Positions 35,847 through 46,855 of a stretch of DNA of 64,000 nt are shown here, one piece after another. Numbering within the stretch: position 1 is the first letter of the stretch; each line of letters begins with the position of its first letter. Location: assembly GCF_030711405.1 (NCBI RefSeq), contig NZ_JAULSI010000018.1, forward strand, positions 49,769 through 113,768. Direction: 5' to 3'. The DNA is from Massilia brevitalea. GTDB lineage: Bacteria > Pseudomonadota > Gammaproteobacteria > Burkholderiales > Burkholderiaceae_D. A program made the position numbers and the translations under genes. Below the pieces are notes generated by a model. That model was not told the DNA's origin. It ran no database searches and was given only the letters and a program-made list of their open reading frames with translations.

Positions 35847-36779
35847 TTACTCGTAGCCGTAGGCACGCAGGCCGGCTTCGTTGTCGGCCCAGCCGGACTT
35901 GACCTTGACCCAGATCTCCAGGTACACCGGACCGTCGAACAGCTTTTCCATGTCGAGGCGCGACTGGGTCGAGATCTCTTTCAAACGCGCACCCTTGTTA
36001 CCGATGATCATCGATTTATGGGTATCGCGCTCGACCAGGATGGCGGCGAAGATGCGGCGCAGGTTGCCTTCCTGGATGAATTGCTCGATCACCACGGTGC
36101 TGGTGTAGGGCAGCTCATCCCCCAGCAGGCGGAAGACTTTCTCGCGCACGATCTCGGCGGCCAGGAATTTCTCGCTGCGGTCGGTGATGTCGTCGGGTCC
36201 GAAGATCGGCGGATTCTGCGGCAGGTGCGAACGAATCTCGCGCTCCAGCGCGTCGCACTGGAAGCGCAGCTTGGCCGACACCGGCACGATAGCCGTGAAG
36301 TCGCGCAGGGCCGCAACCTTCTGGGCGAACGGCATCAGCGTGGCCTTGTCCTTCATGCGGTCCGACTTGTTGATGACCAGGATCACCGGCACGTTTTTCG
36401 GCAACAAATCCAGCACTTGCTGGTCGGCCGGGCCGAAGGTGCCGGCCTCGACCAGGAACAGCACCACGTCCGACGCCGTGAGCGTGTTCGAGACAGTCTT
36501 GTTCAGGGTTTTGTTCAGTGCGTTCGCATGACGCGTCTGGAAGCCTGGCGTATCGACGTAGATAAACTGGGCATCGTCGTGGGTCTGGATACCGGTGATG
36601 CGGTGGCGCGTGGTTTGCGCCTTGCGCGAGGTAATCGAAACCTTCGCGCCGATCAGCACGTTCATCAGCGTCGACTTGCCGACGTTCGGGCGGCCGACGA
36701 TGGCGATGTAGCCACAGCGGAAGTTGTCTGGCGTGCCGTCGTTGCTGTCGGCGTCGTCTTGTTGGATGTCGGTGTTCAT
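35847..36779 (-). CDS. era: GTPase Era
   Basis: A 310-residue GTPase that assists 30S ribosome assembly by binding the 3' end of 16S rRNA. G1 GRPNVGKST near residue 30, G2 region [14 protein letters not shown]3 DTPGFQ, G4 NKSD and a C-terminal KH domain ([20 protein letters not shown]). The N-terminal 22 residues are slightly longer than in E. coli. Separated from rnc by a single base. Confidence 0.96.
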   Translation of the reverse strand: MNTDIQQDDADSNDGTPDNFRCGYIAIVGRPNVGKSTLMNVLIGAKVSITSRKAQTTRHRITGIQTHDDAQFIYVDTPGFQTRHANALNKTLNKTVSNTLTASDVVLFLVEAGTFGPADQQVLDLLPKNVPVILVINKSDRMKDKATLMPFAQKVAALRDFTAIVPVSAKLRFQCDALEREIRSHLPQNPPIFGPDDITDRSEKFLAAEIVREKVFRLLGDELPYTSTVVIEQFIQEGNLRRIFAAILVERDTHKSMIIGNKGARLKEISTQSRLDMEKLFDGPVYLEIWVKVKSGWADNEAGLRAYGYE

Positions 36780-36780
36780 A

Positions 36781-37587
36781 TCAGGATGCTTGTTTGGTGG
36801 AGGCGCCGTCGCCCGGACTGTCGCCAGGATGATTGCTCTGTACGGTGGCGATGCCGGCCAGTTTCAGTTGGGTCACGCGCGGCTTGGCCTTGCGCGAGGC
36901 AGCGGGCGTCTTGCGCAAGGCCAGTTCCGCCGCTTCGAGCGCCAGGCGGGCGGCGGCCTGTTCGCCGGCGCGGCGGCTGCCGCCACGGCCGAAGACCTTG
37001 ATGGCAAGCTTCGGCACCAGGCATTCGATCTCGAATTCCTGGCTGTGGGCGGCGCCGTGGGTAGCGATGACGTTATAGGTCGGCAGCGAAATCTTGCGGC
37101 TTTGCAGGAACTCCTGCAACAGGGTCTTGGCGTCCTTGCCCAGGGTGCGCGGGTCGACGGTGTCGAGCAGCGGAATATAAAAGGCGCGGATCACGCCGCG
37201 CGCGGCCTCGAAGCCGGCGTCGAGGAAGATTGCGCCGAGCAGGGCCTCGAGGGTGTCGGCCAGGATCGACGGGCGGCGGAACCCGCCCGACTTCAGCTCG
37301 CCCTCCCCCAGGCGCAAAAACTGCGAGAGTTCGAGCTTCTGGGCGATTTCGTAGAGCGACTGCTGCTTGACGAGGTTGGCGCGCAGGCGCGACAGATCGC
37401 CCTCGTCGAGGTTGTTGAAACGCTCGTAGAGGATCGAGGCCACCACGCAGTTGAGGATCGAATCGCCCAGGAATTCCAGGCGTTCGTTATGCAAGCTGCT
37501 GTGGCTACGGTGGGTCAGGGCCTGTTGCAACAGGCCGCTGTCCCGAAACGTGTAGCCCAAGCGGGTTTGCAATAACTGTAGATTCAT
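36781..37587 (-). CDS. rnc: Ribonuclease III
   Basis: A 268-residue double-strand-specific RNase for rRNA maturation. The signature ERLEFLGDS near residue 35 carries catalytic acids and [14 protein letters not shown] the second set. The double-stranded-RNA-binding domain follows (about 155-225). A C-terminal tail of about 40 residues is extra relative to E. coli. ATG 37587 opens the rnc-era pair; its leader has two strong hairpins (separate entry). Confidence 0.96.
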   Translation of the reverse strand: MNLQLLQTRLGYTFRDSGLLQQALTHRSHSSLHNERLEFLGDSILNCVVASILYERFNNLDEGDLSRLRANLVKQQSLYEIAQKLELSQFLRLGEGELKSGGFRRPSILADTLEALLGAIFLDAGFEAARGVIRAFYIPLLDTVDPRTLGKDAKTLLQEFLQSRKISLPTYNVIATHGAAHSQEFEIECLVPKLAIKVFGRGGSRRAGEQAAARLALEAAELALRKTPAASRKAKPRVTQLKLAGIATVQSNHPGDSPGDGASTKQAS

Positions 37588-37629
37588 TGTTTATTTTTCA
37601 TAGTACAGGCCGGTTCCAGAAATGCCGCA

Positions 37630-37714
37630 GCCGAAACACCGAGGATACCGGTATTTCGGCTTCCGGCGCGCATGCCGGGCTTGGCGTTCGCGGCAGGCCT
37701 GCAAACGGCCTGCC
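37630..37714 (-). promoter_or_regulatory. Two stem-loops in the rnc leader
   Basis: On the minus strand a hairpin GGCAGGCC-7-GGCCTGCC (37692-37714) is followed by a 12-pair stem with one G-U pair (37630-37660, outer bases GCCGAAA/TTTCGGC), ending about 43 bases before the rnc start. The first could end transcription after DUF4845; either could be an RNase III target for self-control. Both roles are inference. Confidence 0.5.
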
Positions 37715-37726
37715 TGGCGCCAGCGT

Positions 37727-38119
37727 TCAGTCGGCGCTGGCGGCCACGACGCCGCTCGGGTCGGTCGTGCCGTCGTAGTCGATGACCAGGCTGGCCTTCT
37801 CGGTCAAGACGATGCGTTTCTGGTAGGCGAAACTGATTTCAGGCTCGCCGCCGTCCTTGCTGATGATGAGGTCGCGTCCTTTCACGGACTCGACGCTGTT
37901 GATGTCTGCAAACTTGTCGAAGGCACGCTGCATCTCGGCGACGGTGCCGCCTTCCGCCTTGACCCGGACGATGCCGTCCTTGATCGAGCGGTATTCCAGC
38001 CACGACGGGAACACCTTGATGCCGACCACGGCCACCAGGCCGACGACGATCAGCACCAGGATCACGCTGGTGAGCGAGATCCCATGCTGCTTGGCGAGAG
38101 TGATTTTGCGGTATTGCAT
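37727..38119 (-). CDS. DUF4845-family membrane protein
   Basis: A 130-residue protein with an N-terminal hydrophobic helix like that of type IV pilin-like proteins (GISLTSVILVLIVVGLVAVV, residues about 14-33) and a short soluble domain. Proteins of this family (DUF4845) are always found between lepB and rnc in Betaproteobacteria; function unknown. ATG 38119 has AAGGAGAAGG just upstream. It follows lepB by 25 bases. Confidence 0.88.
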   Translation of the reverse strand: MQYRKITLAKQHGISLTSVILVLIVVGLVAVVGIKVFPSWLEYRSIKDGIVRVKAEGGTVAEMQRAFDKFADINSVESVKGRDLIISKDGGEPEISFAYQKRIVLTEKASLVIDYDGTTDPSGVVAASAD

Positions 38120-38144
38120 CGTGCCTTCTCCTTGCGAACCGGAC

Positions 38145-39058
38145 TTACCGGATGCCGCCGATGCGCTTCGGATCACCGAAGTTCATCCACACCAGGAAAG
38201 CCTTGCCGACGATATTTTTGTCCGGCACAAAACCCCAGTAGCGGCTGTCCGCGCTGTTGTCGCGGTTGTCGCCCATCATGAAGTAGTTGCCTGCCGGTAC
38301 GATACAGGTAAATTTGTCGTACGAATAGTCACAGGCTTCGCGGTTCGGGAAGTTCTCCACGCCGTCCAGGTTGAACGAGCGCGCCGGTTCGTCGTTCAGG
38401 ATGCGGTGCTCGCTGCCCGGCAGTTTTTCGACGAACTGCTTGTGGTACACCGGCCGTTCTTCGTCGAGATAATCGTCGAGCGGCGTGTAGTCTACCGCCT
38501 TGCCGTTCACCGTCAGGCGCTTGTTTTCATAGGTGATCTTGTCTCCGGGCACACCGATGACGCGCTTGATGTAGTCCTGGCTCATGTCCTTCGGATACTT
38601 GAACACCATCACGTCGCCGCGCTGCGGATCGTTCAACTGGATGATTTTCTTGTTGATGATCGGCAGGCGGATACCGTAGGTGTACTTGTTCACGAGGATC
38701 AGGTCGCCCACCAGCAGGGTCGGCACCATCGAGCTCGACGGGATCTTGAACGGCTCCCACAGGAAGGAGCGCAGGATGAAGACCAGCGCGATCACCGGGA
38801 AGAAGCTGCCCGAATACTCGACCCAGGTCGGCTGGCGCAGGTGCGCCGCCTCGATGGCGGCGCGGTTGCCGTTCGTGTCGACCTTGATGCCCTCGCGCGT
38901 CAGCTTGGCATTGCGTGCGTCGTACTCGGCCAGGGCGGCGTCGGCCGCGGCGCGGCGCTGCTTCGCCAATACAAAGACGTCCAGGCACCAGACAATGCCC
39001 GTGACCACCATGAGCACGAACAGGATGAGCGCGAAATTCCCCAGGATCGGTTGCAGGT

Positions 39059-39062
<4 letters not shown>
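38145..39062 (-). CDS. lepB: Signal peptidase I
   Basis: A 305-residue inner-membrane serine protease that removes signal peptides from exported proteins. Two N-terminal membrane segments (about 7-30 and 85-100) are followed by the catalytic Ser111 in PSSSMVPTL and Lys166 in [12 protein letters not shown], and the late motif [15 protein letters not shown]. Its start overlaps the lepA stop by four bases. Confidence 0.96.
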
Positions 39063-40852
<1,790 letters not shown>

Positions 40853-41390
40853 TAACAAAGCTCAAAACCAAAAAAGGCGAGGCAGGTTACCTGGCGGTGA
40901 CCGGCGCCGCGATGATGCCAGCGCAATACGAAAAAAGCGCCCCGTGCGGACTGGTCCGTCCCCAGGCGAGCGCCTTATCGCTACTAATTGCAACATGAGA
41001 AGCTGATGTGCTGTCGACAGGAGCTTTTCCAAACGGAGCATTTTACCGGATTTCAGGGTAGAAAGCCCGGTTTCTGAGGGAAATCGGCAATGGAGAGGCG
41101 GAGGGCGAACAGAGCGGCCGGAGTCGACGGCAGCAACCGTACGGTGGGCACCCCGTGCCCACGCGGAACGCACCGCTGTGTTGACGGTGTTTGCAACCGA
41201 GAGACGGCGTCACTGCGGCGGCGTTCGGGATGATCCGCGAAACGCTTGCGTTGATCCGTTTGCTGCATCGCCGCGCTCATAGGCCAACACGATGCAGACG
41301 TCTGCGTGGGCACAGAGTGCCCACCCTACGGTTGCTTGCATCTGGCAACAAAACGCGCACACACCGCGAGGACATCGGGCGCCGCACGGT
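40853..41390. other. Intergenic region upstream of lepA, no gene
   Basis: A 538-base gap between lepA and the thioredoxin-fold gene. It contains the lepA leader (40853-41132) and palindromic repeat copy 3 (41133-41335). Open frames here are shadows and show no family resemblance. Confidence 0.6.
41133..41335. repeat. Composite palindromic repeat, copy 3 (BIME-like)
   Basis: Inverted 34-base arms at 41133-41166 and 41302-41335 with four differences. Both share the hairpin stem GTGGGCAC/GTGCCCAC; the left foot reads GTACGG and the right, inverted, GTAGGG. Spacer of 135 bases. It lies 55 bases past the stop of the thioredoxin-fold gene on the minus strand. Confidence 0.85.
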
Positions 41391-41654
41391 TCAGGCCGGC
41401 AGCGCTGTCTTACGTTCGATGTAGGCGCGTACGGCGGCTTCGTCGAGGTAATAGTGGCACAGCTCGGGCCCATCCGGCTCGCCATACAGCACCGGCACCA
41501 ATTCGTTGAAGCGCGCTTCCAGCGCCGGATCGGCATCGACATCGATCACGTCGATTTCAAACGCCTGCCCGGGCTGTTCCAGCGCGCGCAAGGCGGCCAG
41601 CATGTCCTCGCACAGGTGGCACCAGGTGCGCGAGTACAAAGTGAAGCGGATCAC
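41391..41654 (-). CDS. Glutaredoxin-like thioredoxin-fold protein (DUF836)
   Basis: An 87-residue thioredoxin-fold protein. The redox motif is CHLC (RTWCHLCEDML) at the start of the first helix, and VPVLYGEPDG marks the cis-proline region. Start overlaps the mucD stop by four bases, so it is made as part of the envelope-stress operon. Substrate unknown. Confidence 0.85.
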   Translation of the reverse strand: MIRFTLYSRTWCHLCEDMLAALRALEQPGQAFEIDVIDVDADPALEARFNELVPVLYGEPDGPELCHYYLDEAAVRAYIERKTALPA

Positions 41655-43102
41655 TTGGCGGCAGCCGGCTTCACGACCAGGTACTGGGTCACGTTCTCGC
41701 GCCGCACCAGCACCGCCACGGTTTTCTTCGGATCGAGCTTGCCCGCCAGCACATTGAACTGGGCTGCGTCCTTGATCTCGACATTGTTCATCTGCAGGAT
41801 CAGGTCGCCCGGACGCACGCCGGCCGTGGCCGCCCTGCCCTCGCTCGAATCGACCAGCACGCCGCCCTCGATGCGCAGTTCGCGGCGCTGTTCAGGCGTC
41901 AGGTTCGACACATGCAGGCCAAGCGCGTTCGGGGCCGGCCCCGGCGCCGGCTTGTTCGGCGCCGGTTTCGCGGAGGCAGTCTTTTCGTCCTCGAGCTCGA
42001 CGATGGTCACCGGCACGTCGAGCTGGGCGCCGCGGCGCCAGACGGTGACGCTGGCCTTGGCGCCGACCTTGCTGGCGCCGACCAGGCGCGGCAAGTCGCG
42101 CGTGGTGTCGATCGCCTGGCCGTTGAATTTCAGGATGATGTCGCCGACCTTCACGCCGCCCTTCTCGGCCGGACCGCCCGGCTCGACCATCGAGACCTCG
42201 GCGCCGCGCGCCTTGCCCAGGCCGAGCGACTCGGCGACGTCGCGCGTGACTTCGCTGATCTGCACGCCCAGGCGCCCGCGCGTGACGCGGCCGGTTTTCT
42301 TGAGCTGGTCGGCCACGCGCATGACTTCGTCGATCGGGACCGCGAACGAGATGCCGTTGTAGGCGCCGGAGAGCGTGGCGATCTGCGAGTTGATGCCGAT
42401 GACTTCGCCGCGCATGTTGATCAGCGGGCCGCCGGAGTTGCCGGGATTTACCGCCACGTCGCTCTGGATCAGCGGCAGGTATTCGCCGGTGTCGCGCGAC
42501 TTGGCCGAGATGATGCCGGCGGTCACCGTGTTGTCGAGGTTGAAGGGCGAGCCGATGGCGATCACCCATTCGCCGACGCGGATCTTGCTCGAGTCGCCGG
42601 TACGCAGGTAGGGCAGGCTGGTGGCGCCGACCTTCAGCAGGGCGACGTCGGAGCGACGGTCGGCGCCGAGCACCTTGGCCTTGAACTCGCGGCGGTCGGT
42701 AAGCGTGACCGTGACTTCGTCGGCGCCTTCGACCACGTGGGCATTGGTCAGGACATAGCCGTCGTCGGAAATGATGAAACCGGAGCCGACGCCGCGCTCG
42801 ACTTCTTCCTGGGGCTGCTGCTGGGGCGCGCGGCGGCGCGGGATGGGCTGGCCGAAGAAGCGGCGCAGGAATTCCTGCATCTCTTCCTCGCCCGGACCGC
42901 CCTGCCCCAGGCGCACCTTCTCGGTGGTACGGATGTTGACTACCGCCGGGCCGGCCTTGTCGATCAGGTCGGAGAAATCGGGCAGGCCGGTCACGACCGG
43001 GGTCGGCACCGGCGCGGCGGCCAGGGCCGTGCCGGTAACGGACAGGCCGGCGCCGGCCATCAGCAGTGCAGAGAGGACAACGCGAAGGGATGTGCTTGTC
43101 AT
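41651..43102 (-). CDS. mucD: DegP/MucD-type periplasmic serine protease
   Basis: A 483-residue Do-like periplasmic protease/chaperone. Signal peptide about residues 1-30 (ends GTALAAAP). Catalytic His in NAHVVEG near 118, Asp in RRSDVALL near 152, Ser in GNSGGPL near 222; two PDZ domains fill the C-terminal half (LGVQISEVTRDVAESLG, then ALGLHVSNLTPEQRREL). It lies in the rpoE operon and is probably a sigma-E target. Confidence 0.94.
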   Translation of the reverse strand: MTSTSLRVVLSALLMAGAGLSVTGTALAAAPVPTPVVTGLPDFSDLIDKAGPAVVNIRTTEKVRLGQGGPGEEEMQEFLRRFFGQPIPRRRAPQQQPQEEVERGVGSGFIISDDGYVLTNAHVVEGADEVTVTLTDRREFKAKVLGADRRSDVALLKVGATSLPYLRTGDSSKIRVGEWVIAIGSPFNLDNTVTAGIISAKSRDTGEYLPLIQSDVAVNPGNSGGPLINMRGEVIGINSQIATLSGAYNGISFAVPIDEVMRVADQLKKTGRVTRGRLGVQISEVTRDVAESLGLGKARGAEVSMVEPGGPAEKGGVKVGDIILKFNGQAIDTTRDLPRLVGASKVGAKASVTVWRRGAQLDVPVTIVELEDEKTASAKPAPNKPAPGPAPNALGLHVSNLTPEQRRELRIEGGVLVDSSEGRAATAGVRPGDLILQMNNVEIKDAAQFNVLAGKLDPKKTVAVLVRRENVTQYLVVKPAAAK

Positions 43103-43435
43103 GGGAGTGGGGACTCAGGTCGGGAATTGACGTTATGGTAAGCCAAATCCTGGCGCCTTGTCGCGCATGCTGCCGCGGTAGCGGTGGAGGCGGCCTGAGG
43201 GAGGAGGAAGACGCTGCCAGAACGATGAAAGCGACAGCAGGAAGATGGAAGCGGCCCCAGGAATGGTAATCGCTGCAACCCGGAAGGTGGACGCTGCCGA
43301 GGGGGCAATGAAAGTGGCCACGCCGGCATCGGCGAGCAAAGCGCCGGCAAGCGAGGCCGGCCTTCGCAAATGAAGAATGAAGCGTGGGCGCGGCGAGCGG
43401 AGCGGGCGCCGCCCCGATGCGCCCACCCGGCCGGG
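43103..43435 (-). other. Region between rseA and mucD: in-frame continuation of rseA without rseB
   Basis: In sibling genomes rseB normally sits here; no RseB-like frame was found. The rseA frame, after its TGA at 43436-43438, continues open for about 100 codons to 43133 and encodes a hydrophobic stretch (LAGALLADAGVATFI, later AAITIPGAASIFLLSLSSFW). Joined, the two parts would be about 200 residues, a usual RseA length. The same stretch has an imperfect period of about 24 bases. Possibly a decayed or read-through anti-sigma tail; possibly chance. Confidence 0.45.
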
Positions 43436-43738
43436 TCAGGACGAGGGTGCAGACGCTGCCAGGGCCGCCGGCTTCCCGGCTTCGGCCTCGGCGCTGCTGC
43501 TGCGCCGCGCGTGCAGGGGTTCGATGGCCAGGCGCGACGCGAGACTGCTTGCGAAACCGGTTGACAGCGGCGGCGTCTCAAGCGTGCGCAAGGTGTCGCC
43601 GATCAGGTGGTAGACTCCCCACGCCCCGGCCCCATCGGCTGTACGCAGGGCCAGGCCCGCGAGTTCCAGGTCTTCTTCCGGCAACGCATCGTCGCTGAGC
43701 GCGGAGATGTGTTCGCGGGCTTTCTTGTTCGTATCCAT
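43436..43738 (-). CDS. rseA: Anti-sigma-E factor RseA, N-terminal domain only
   Basis: A 100-residue cytoplasmic protein matching the sigma-binding domain of RseA (MDTNKKAREHISALSDDALP, GVYHLIGDTLRT, STGFASSLASRLAIEP). It should bind and inhibit RpoE. Full-length RseA has a membrane helix and a periplasmic domain cut by DegS; neither is in this frame, which ends in an Ala/Ser tail. ATG 43738 is the family start. An in-frame stop separates it from a hydrophobic continuation. See the region entry at 43103. Confidence 0.85.
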   Translation of the reverse strand: MDTNKKAREHISALSDDALPEEDLELAGLALRTADGAGAWGVYHLIGDTLRTLETPPLSTGFASSLASRLAIEPLHARRSSSAEAEAGKPAALAASAPSS

Positions 43739-43801
43739 CGGTAATTCCGTCACGGTAGTCGTGTGATCCAAAAAGTTAAACAGGTTGTGGTGCAATCATC
43801 G

Positions 43802-44413
43802 CTACCGACGTTTATCACCTGAAATATCGAGCAAGGGCTTCAATTTTTCGGCGATGACTTCGCGTGCGCGGAAGATCCGGCTGCGCACCGTGCCAATCGG
43901 GCACGCCATCACTTCGGAGATTTCCTCGTAGCTCAAACCCTCAATTTCGCGCAGGACAATCGCGGTCCGCAATTCCAGCGGCAGCGCTTCCATCGCGGCA
44001 TTGACCGTGTACGCGATCTGCTTGCTCGCTAACACGGATTCGGGTGTGTTAATGTCGCGCAAGCTGTCCGCATCGTCAAACGCTTCAGCACGTTCCGTAT
44101 CTGCCTCGGTCGAGGTCGGCGCGCGCCTGCCCTGTGTGACGAGAAAATTCTTTGCCGTGTTGATGCCTATTCGGTACAGCCAGGTATAGAACGCCGACTC
44201 ACCGCGGAAGTGGCGCAATGCGCGGAAAGCCTTGATAAAGGTTTCCTGCACCACGTCTTCGGCCTCGGCAGGGTCGTGCACGAGGCGCGACACCAGCCGC
44301 ATCAGCCTGCGCTGATACTTCGCCACCAACAAATCGAACGCCTGCCTGTCACCGGCCTGGACGCGTTCGACCAGCAATTGATCACCCTCGCGCTCTGTTG
44401 TCACTGACCGCAT
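43802..44413 (-). CDS. rpoE: RNA polymerase sigma factor RpoE
   Basis: A 203-residue ECF sigma factor for envelope stress. Region 2 (FDLLVAKYQRRLMRLVSRLV, EDVVQETFIKAFRAL) and region 4 (LPLELRTAIVLREIEGLSYE, PIGTVRSRIFRAREV) are complete. Two starts are possible, ATG 44413 or GTG 44404; the family usually begins MTTER, which would correspond to the GTG. It heads rpoE-rseA-mucD and is probably autoregulated (see the promoter entry). Confidence 0.95.
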   Translation of the reverse strand: MRSVTTEREGDQLLVERVQAGDRQAFDLLVAKYQRRLMRLVSRLVHDPAEAEDVVQETFIKAFRALRHFRGESAFYTWLYRIGINTAKNFLVTQGRRAPTSTEADTERAEAFDDADSLRDINTPESVLASKQIAYTVNAAMEALPLELRTAIVLREIEGLSYEEISEVMACPIGTVRSRIFRAREVIAEKLKPLLDISGDKRR

Positions 44414-44549
44414 CCCGTTCAGCTCGCAACCGGGCAAGATGGCTCAATCGACCTGCCGTGCCGGATTGGCGGCCTGCGATGCGCGGCCTACCAGCTGCGC
44501 CCTCGCCCCTTCCATCCGGCCCGCTACGGTTTCTTGAACCACCTCTCGC

Positions 44550-44578
44550 TTAAGAGTTGGCCCGCTGCAATAAGTTCA
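44550..44578 (-). promoter_or_regulatory. Candidate sigma-E promoter for rpoE
   Basis: Minus strand TGAACTT (44572-44578), 16-base spacer, TCTTAA (44550-44555). This fits the sigma-E form GAACTT-N16-TCTRA, with a G missing from the first position. It lies about 137 bases upstream of ATG 44413 and its -35 overlaps the stop of the upstream gene. Confidence 0.55.
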
Positions 44579-45067
44579 AAGTATTTCGATGCCTGCCGCA
44601 GAACGCGCCACGCGCCCATCCTGGACGCCGAGCGCGACGCGCAGGCGCCGGTATTCGGTGGGACTCAGGCTGTCGCGCAGCACCGGCACCGTGTGCGTGG
44701 CGCCACCCGCATCGCCAAGCCGCAAGAGCATGAGTTGCGGCCATAACAGGCTCCCAGGCAACAAGCTCACGGCGATGTCGGTAGCGGCCGCAGGGCCGGT
44801 TCCCAGCTTCTGTTGTACCGTCAGGCGCAGGGCGCCGGTTCCAGATACATCAATCCGGTGCGTCTTATCGAGGCGGGTGCATCCGTGCAGCAAGAAGAGC
44901 GCTGCAATGAGGAAAAACAATGCGCAGACAGAAGAAAAAAGCAGGCGTTGCGGCAAAATTGCAAGGCAGAGCCAGCTTGCGCCGAGATGGGCGAGCGCAT
45001 ACCCACCGAGCGCAAGGCGCAGGCGGCATGACGGAACGACGAGCGCGCTGACGGCGATCGAAGACAT
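44576..45067 (-). CDS. YgfX-like membrane protein
   Basis: A 163-residue protein with two N-terminal hydrophobic segments (about 16-38 and 42-62) and a soluble C-terminal domain ending with a leucine- and arginine-rich part (TEYRRLRVALGVQ). This layout and the position between fabF and rpoE match the YgfX/CptA-like toxin-antitoxin-derived family in Betaproteobacteria. Identity is by context and architecture, not strong sequence motifs. Confidence 0.65.
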   Translation of the reverse strand: MSSIAVSALVVPSCRLRLALGGYALAHLGASWLCLAILPQRLLFSSVCALFFLIAALFLLHGCTRLDKTHRIDVSGTGALRLTVQQKLGTGPAAATDIAVSLLPGSLLWPQLMLLRLGDAGGATHTVPVLRDSLSPTEYRRLRVALGVQDGRVARSAAGIEIL

Positions 45068-45161
45068 GACAAAAAGGGGATATGAAACGGAACGCCTGCC
45101 GCGCGCGGGGTGCGGCAGGGTCAGGCGCCCGTTCCTTTAGACAGGAACGTGCGCGGCAGGT

Positions 45162-46409
45162 TCAGACTTTGGCGAAGACCAGGGTACCGTTGGTACCACC
45201 GAAACCGAAGTTGTTCTTCACGGCATAGTTGATCGTCATATCGCGTGCGGTGTTCGCCACGAAATCGAGATCGCAGGCCGGATCCTGGTTGAACAAATTG
45301 ATGGTCGGCGGCGAGACCTGGTTGTGGATCGCCAGCACCGTGAACACCGACTCGATGCCGCCGGCGCCGCCCAGCAGGTGGCCGGTCATCGACTTGGTCG
45401 AGTTGACGACCAGCTTGTGGGCATGGTCGCCGAAGGTGCGCTTGATGCCCTGTACCTCGGCCAGGTCGCCCAGCGGCGTCGAGGTGCCGTGCGCGTTGAT
45501 GTAATCCACCTGGTCGGCGTTCAGGCCGGCGTTGGCCAGTGCCGAGACCATGCAACGGCTCGCGCCGCTGCCGTCTTCGACCGGCGCCGTGATGTGGTTC
45601 GCATCGGCGCTCATGCCGAAACCGAGCAGCTCGGCGTAGATCTTCGCGCCGCGCGCTTTCGCGTGCTCGTATTCTTCCAGCACCAGCACGCCTGCACCCT
45701 CGCCCAGCACGAAGCCGTCGCGGTCGCGGTCCCAGGGACGCGAAGCCGTGGCCGGATCGTCATTGCGCGACGACAGTGCGCGTGCCGAGGCGAAACCGCC
45801 CAGGCCCAGCGGCGAGATGGTCGACTCGGCGCCGCCGGCCACCATGACGTCGGCGTCGCCGTATTCGATCAGGCGGCCCGCCGCGCCGATGCAATGCAGG
45901 CCGGTGGTGCAGGCGGTCACGATGGCCAGGTTCGGCCCGCGCAACCCGAATTTGATCGAGAGGTCGCCCGAGATCATGTTGATGATCGAGGCCGGCACGA
46001 AGAATGGCGAAATGCGGCGCGGACCGCGGCTATCGTATTCTTCCTTGGTCGCTTCGATCATCGGCAAGCCGCCGATACCCGAACCGACAATGGCGCCGAT
46101 GCGGTCGGCGTTTTCCTCGGTGACCTGAATACCGGAATCCTGCAGGGCCTGGATGCTGGCAGCCATGCCGTAATGGATAAACGTATCCATGTGACGGCCT
46201 TCCTTGCCCGGCAGGTAATCTTCGATATTGAAGTTCTTCACCTCGCCCGCGAAACGGGTCGAAAACGGTTCGGCATTGAACCTGGTGATGTTGGCAATGC
46301 CTGACTTGCCTGCCAGTGCCGCATCCCACGCTTCGGCAACGGTGTTGCCGATAGGTGAAACGCAGCCCAGGCCGGTAATGACGACGCGGCGGTTGCGTGA
46401 ACGACTCAA
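45162..46409 (-). CDS. fabF: Beta-ketoacyl-ACP synthase II
   Basis: A 415-residue condensing enzyme that elongates acyl-ACP. Active-site Cys in TACTTGLHC near 163, His in [11 protein letters not shown] and His in [13 protein letters not shown] complete the Cys-His-His triad. Follows acpP by 27 bases. Confidence 0.96.
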   Translation of the reverse strand: MSRSRNRRVVITGLGCVSPIGNTVAEAWDAALAGKSGIANITRFNAEPFSTRFAGEVKNFNIEDYLPGKEGRHMDTFIHYGMAASIQALQDSGIQVTEENADRIGAIVGSGIGGLPMIEATKEEYDSRGPRRISPFFVPASIINMISGDLSIKFGLRGPNLAIVTACTTGLHCIGAAGRLIEYGDADVMVAGGAESTISPLGLGGFASARALSSRNDDPATASRPWDRDRDGFVLGEGAGVLVLEEYEHAKARGAKIYAELLGFGMSADANHITAPVEDGSGASRCMVSALANAGLNADQVDYINAHGTSTPLGDLAEVQGIKRTFGDHAHKLVVNSTKSMTGHLLGGAGGIESVFTVLAIHNQVSPPTINLFNQDPACDLDFVANTARDMTINYAVKNNFGFGGTNGTLVFAKV

Positions 46410-46436
46410 GCGATTCTCCCGAAAACTAAAGACAGC

Positions 46437-46676
46437 TTAGGCCTTGACGTGCGCGGTGGCGTAGTCGATGGCTTGCTTGACGGTGGTGATTTTCTCAGCC
46501 TGCTCGTCAGGGATTTCCATTTCGAACTCGTCTTCCAGGGCCATCACCAGCTCGACGGTGTCCAGGGAATCTGCGCCGAGGTCGTCAACGAACGAGGACT
46601 CGATTTTGATGTCGGCTTCTGCAACACCCAGTTGCTCAGCGACGATTTTTTTAACGCGTTGTTCGATATCCGACAT
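46437..46676 (-). CDS. acpP: Acyl carrier protein
   Basis: A 79-residue acidic acyl carrier. Ser37 in [15 protein letters not shown] receives the 4'-phosphopantetheine arm from AcpS, which is encoded 12 kb away. Preceded by a 179-base gap after fabG that holds a hairpin. Confidence 0.98.
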   Translation of the reverse strand: MSDIEQRVKKIVAEQLGVAEADIKIESSFVDDLGADSLDTVELVMALEDEFEMEIPDEQAEKITTVKQAIDYATAHVKA

Positions 46677-46733
46677 GTTAAGGCTCCATTAGGTATGTGT
46701 TGCGGAAAGTGCGCGCATTTTATCAGGTTTGCG

Positions 46734-46755
46734 CGCCGAAAAACTATTTTCGGCG
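46734..46755 (-). promoter_or_regulatory. Hairpin between fabG and acpP
   Basis: Perfect nine-pair stem CGCCGAAAA / TTTTCGGCG with loop ACTA. No T tract follows, so it is more likely an RNA stability or processing element than a terminator. Confidence 0.5.
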
Positions 46756-46855
46756 TCTGACGCTAAGTCAGCCGAAACTCCTGCTAAAAGATGAGAATTC
46801 GCCGGGTTATTAAATCACACGCGTCCTATAAACGTCGCACCCGGCACTTTCCGCA

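Noticed and set aside
43099..43581. A 160-codon minus-strand frame across rseA
   Set aside because: Out of frame with rseA, Arg/Pro/Ser-rich and without motifs; rseA itself is clearly recognisable in another frame.
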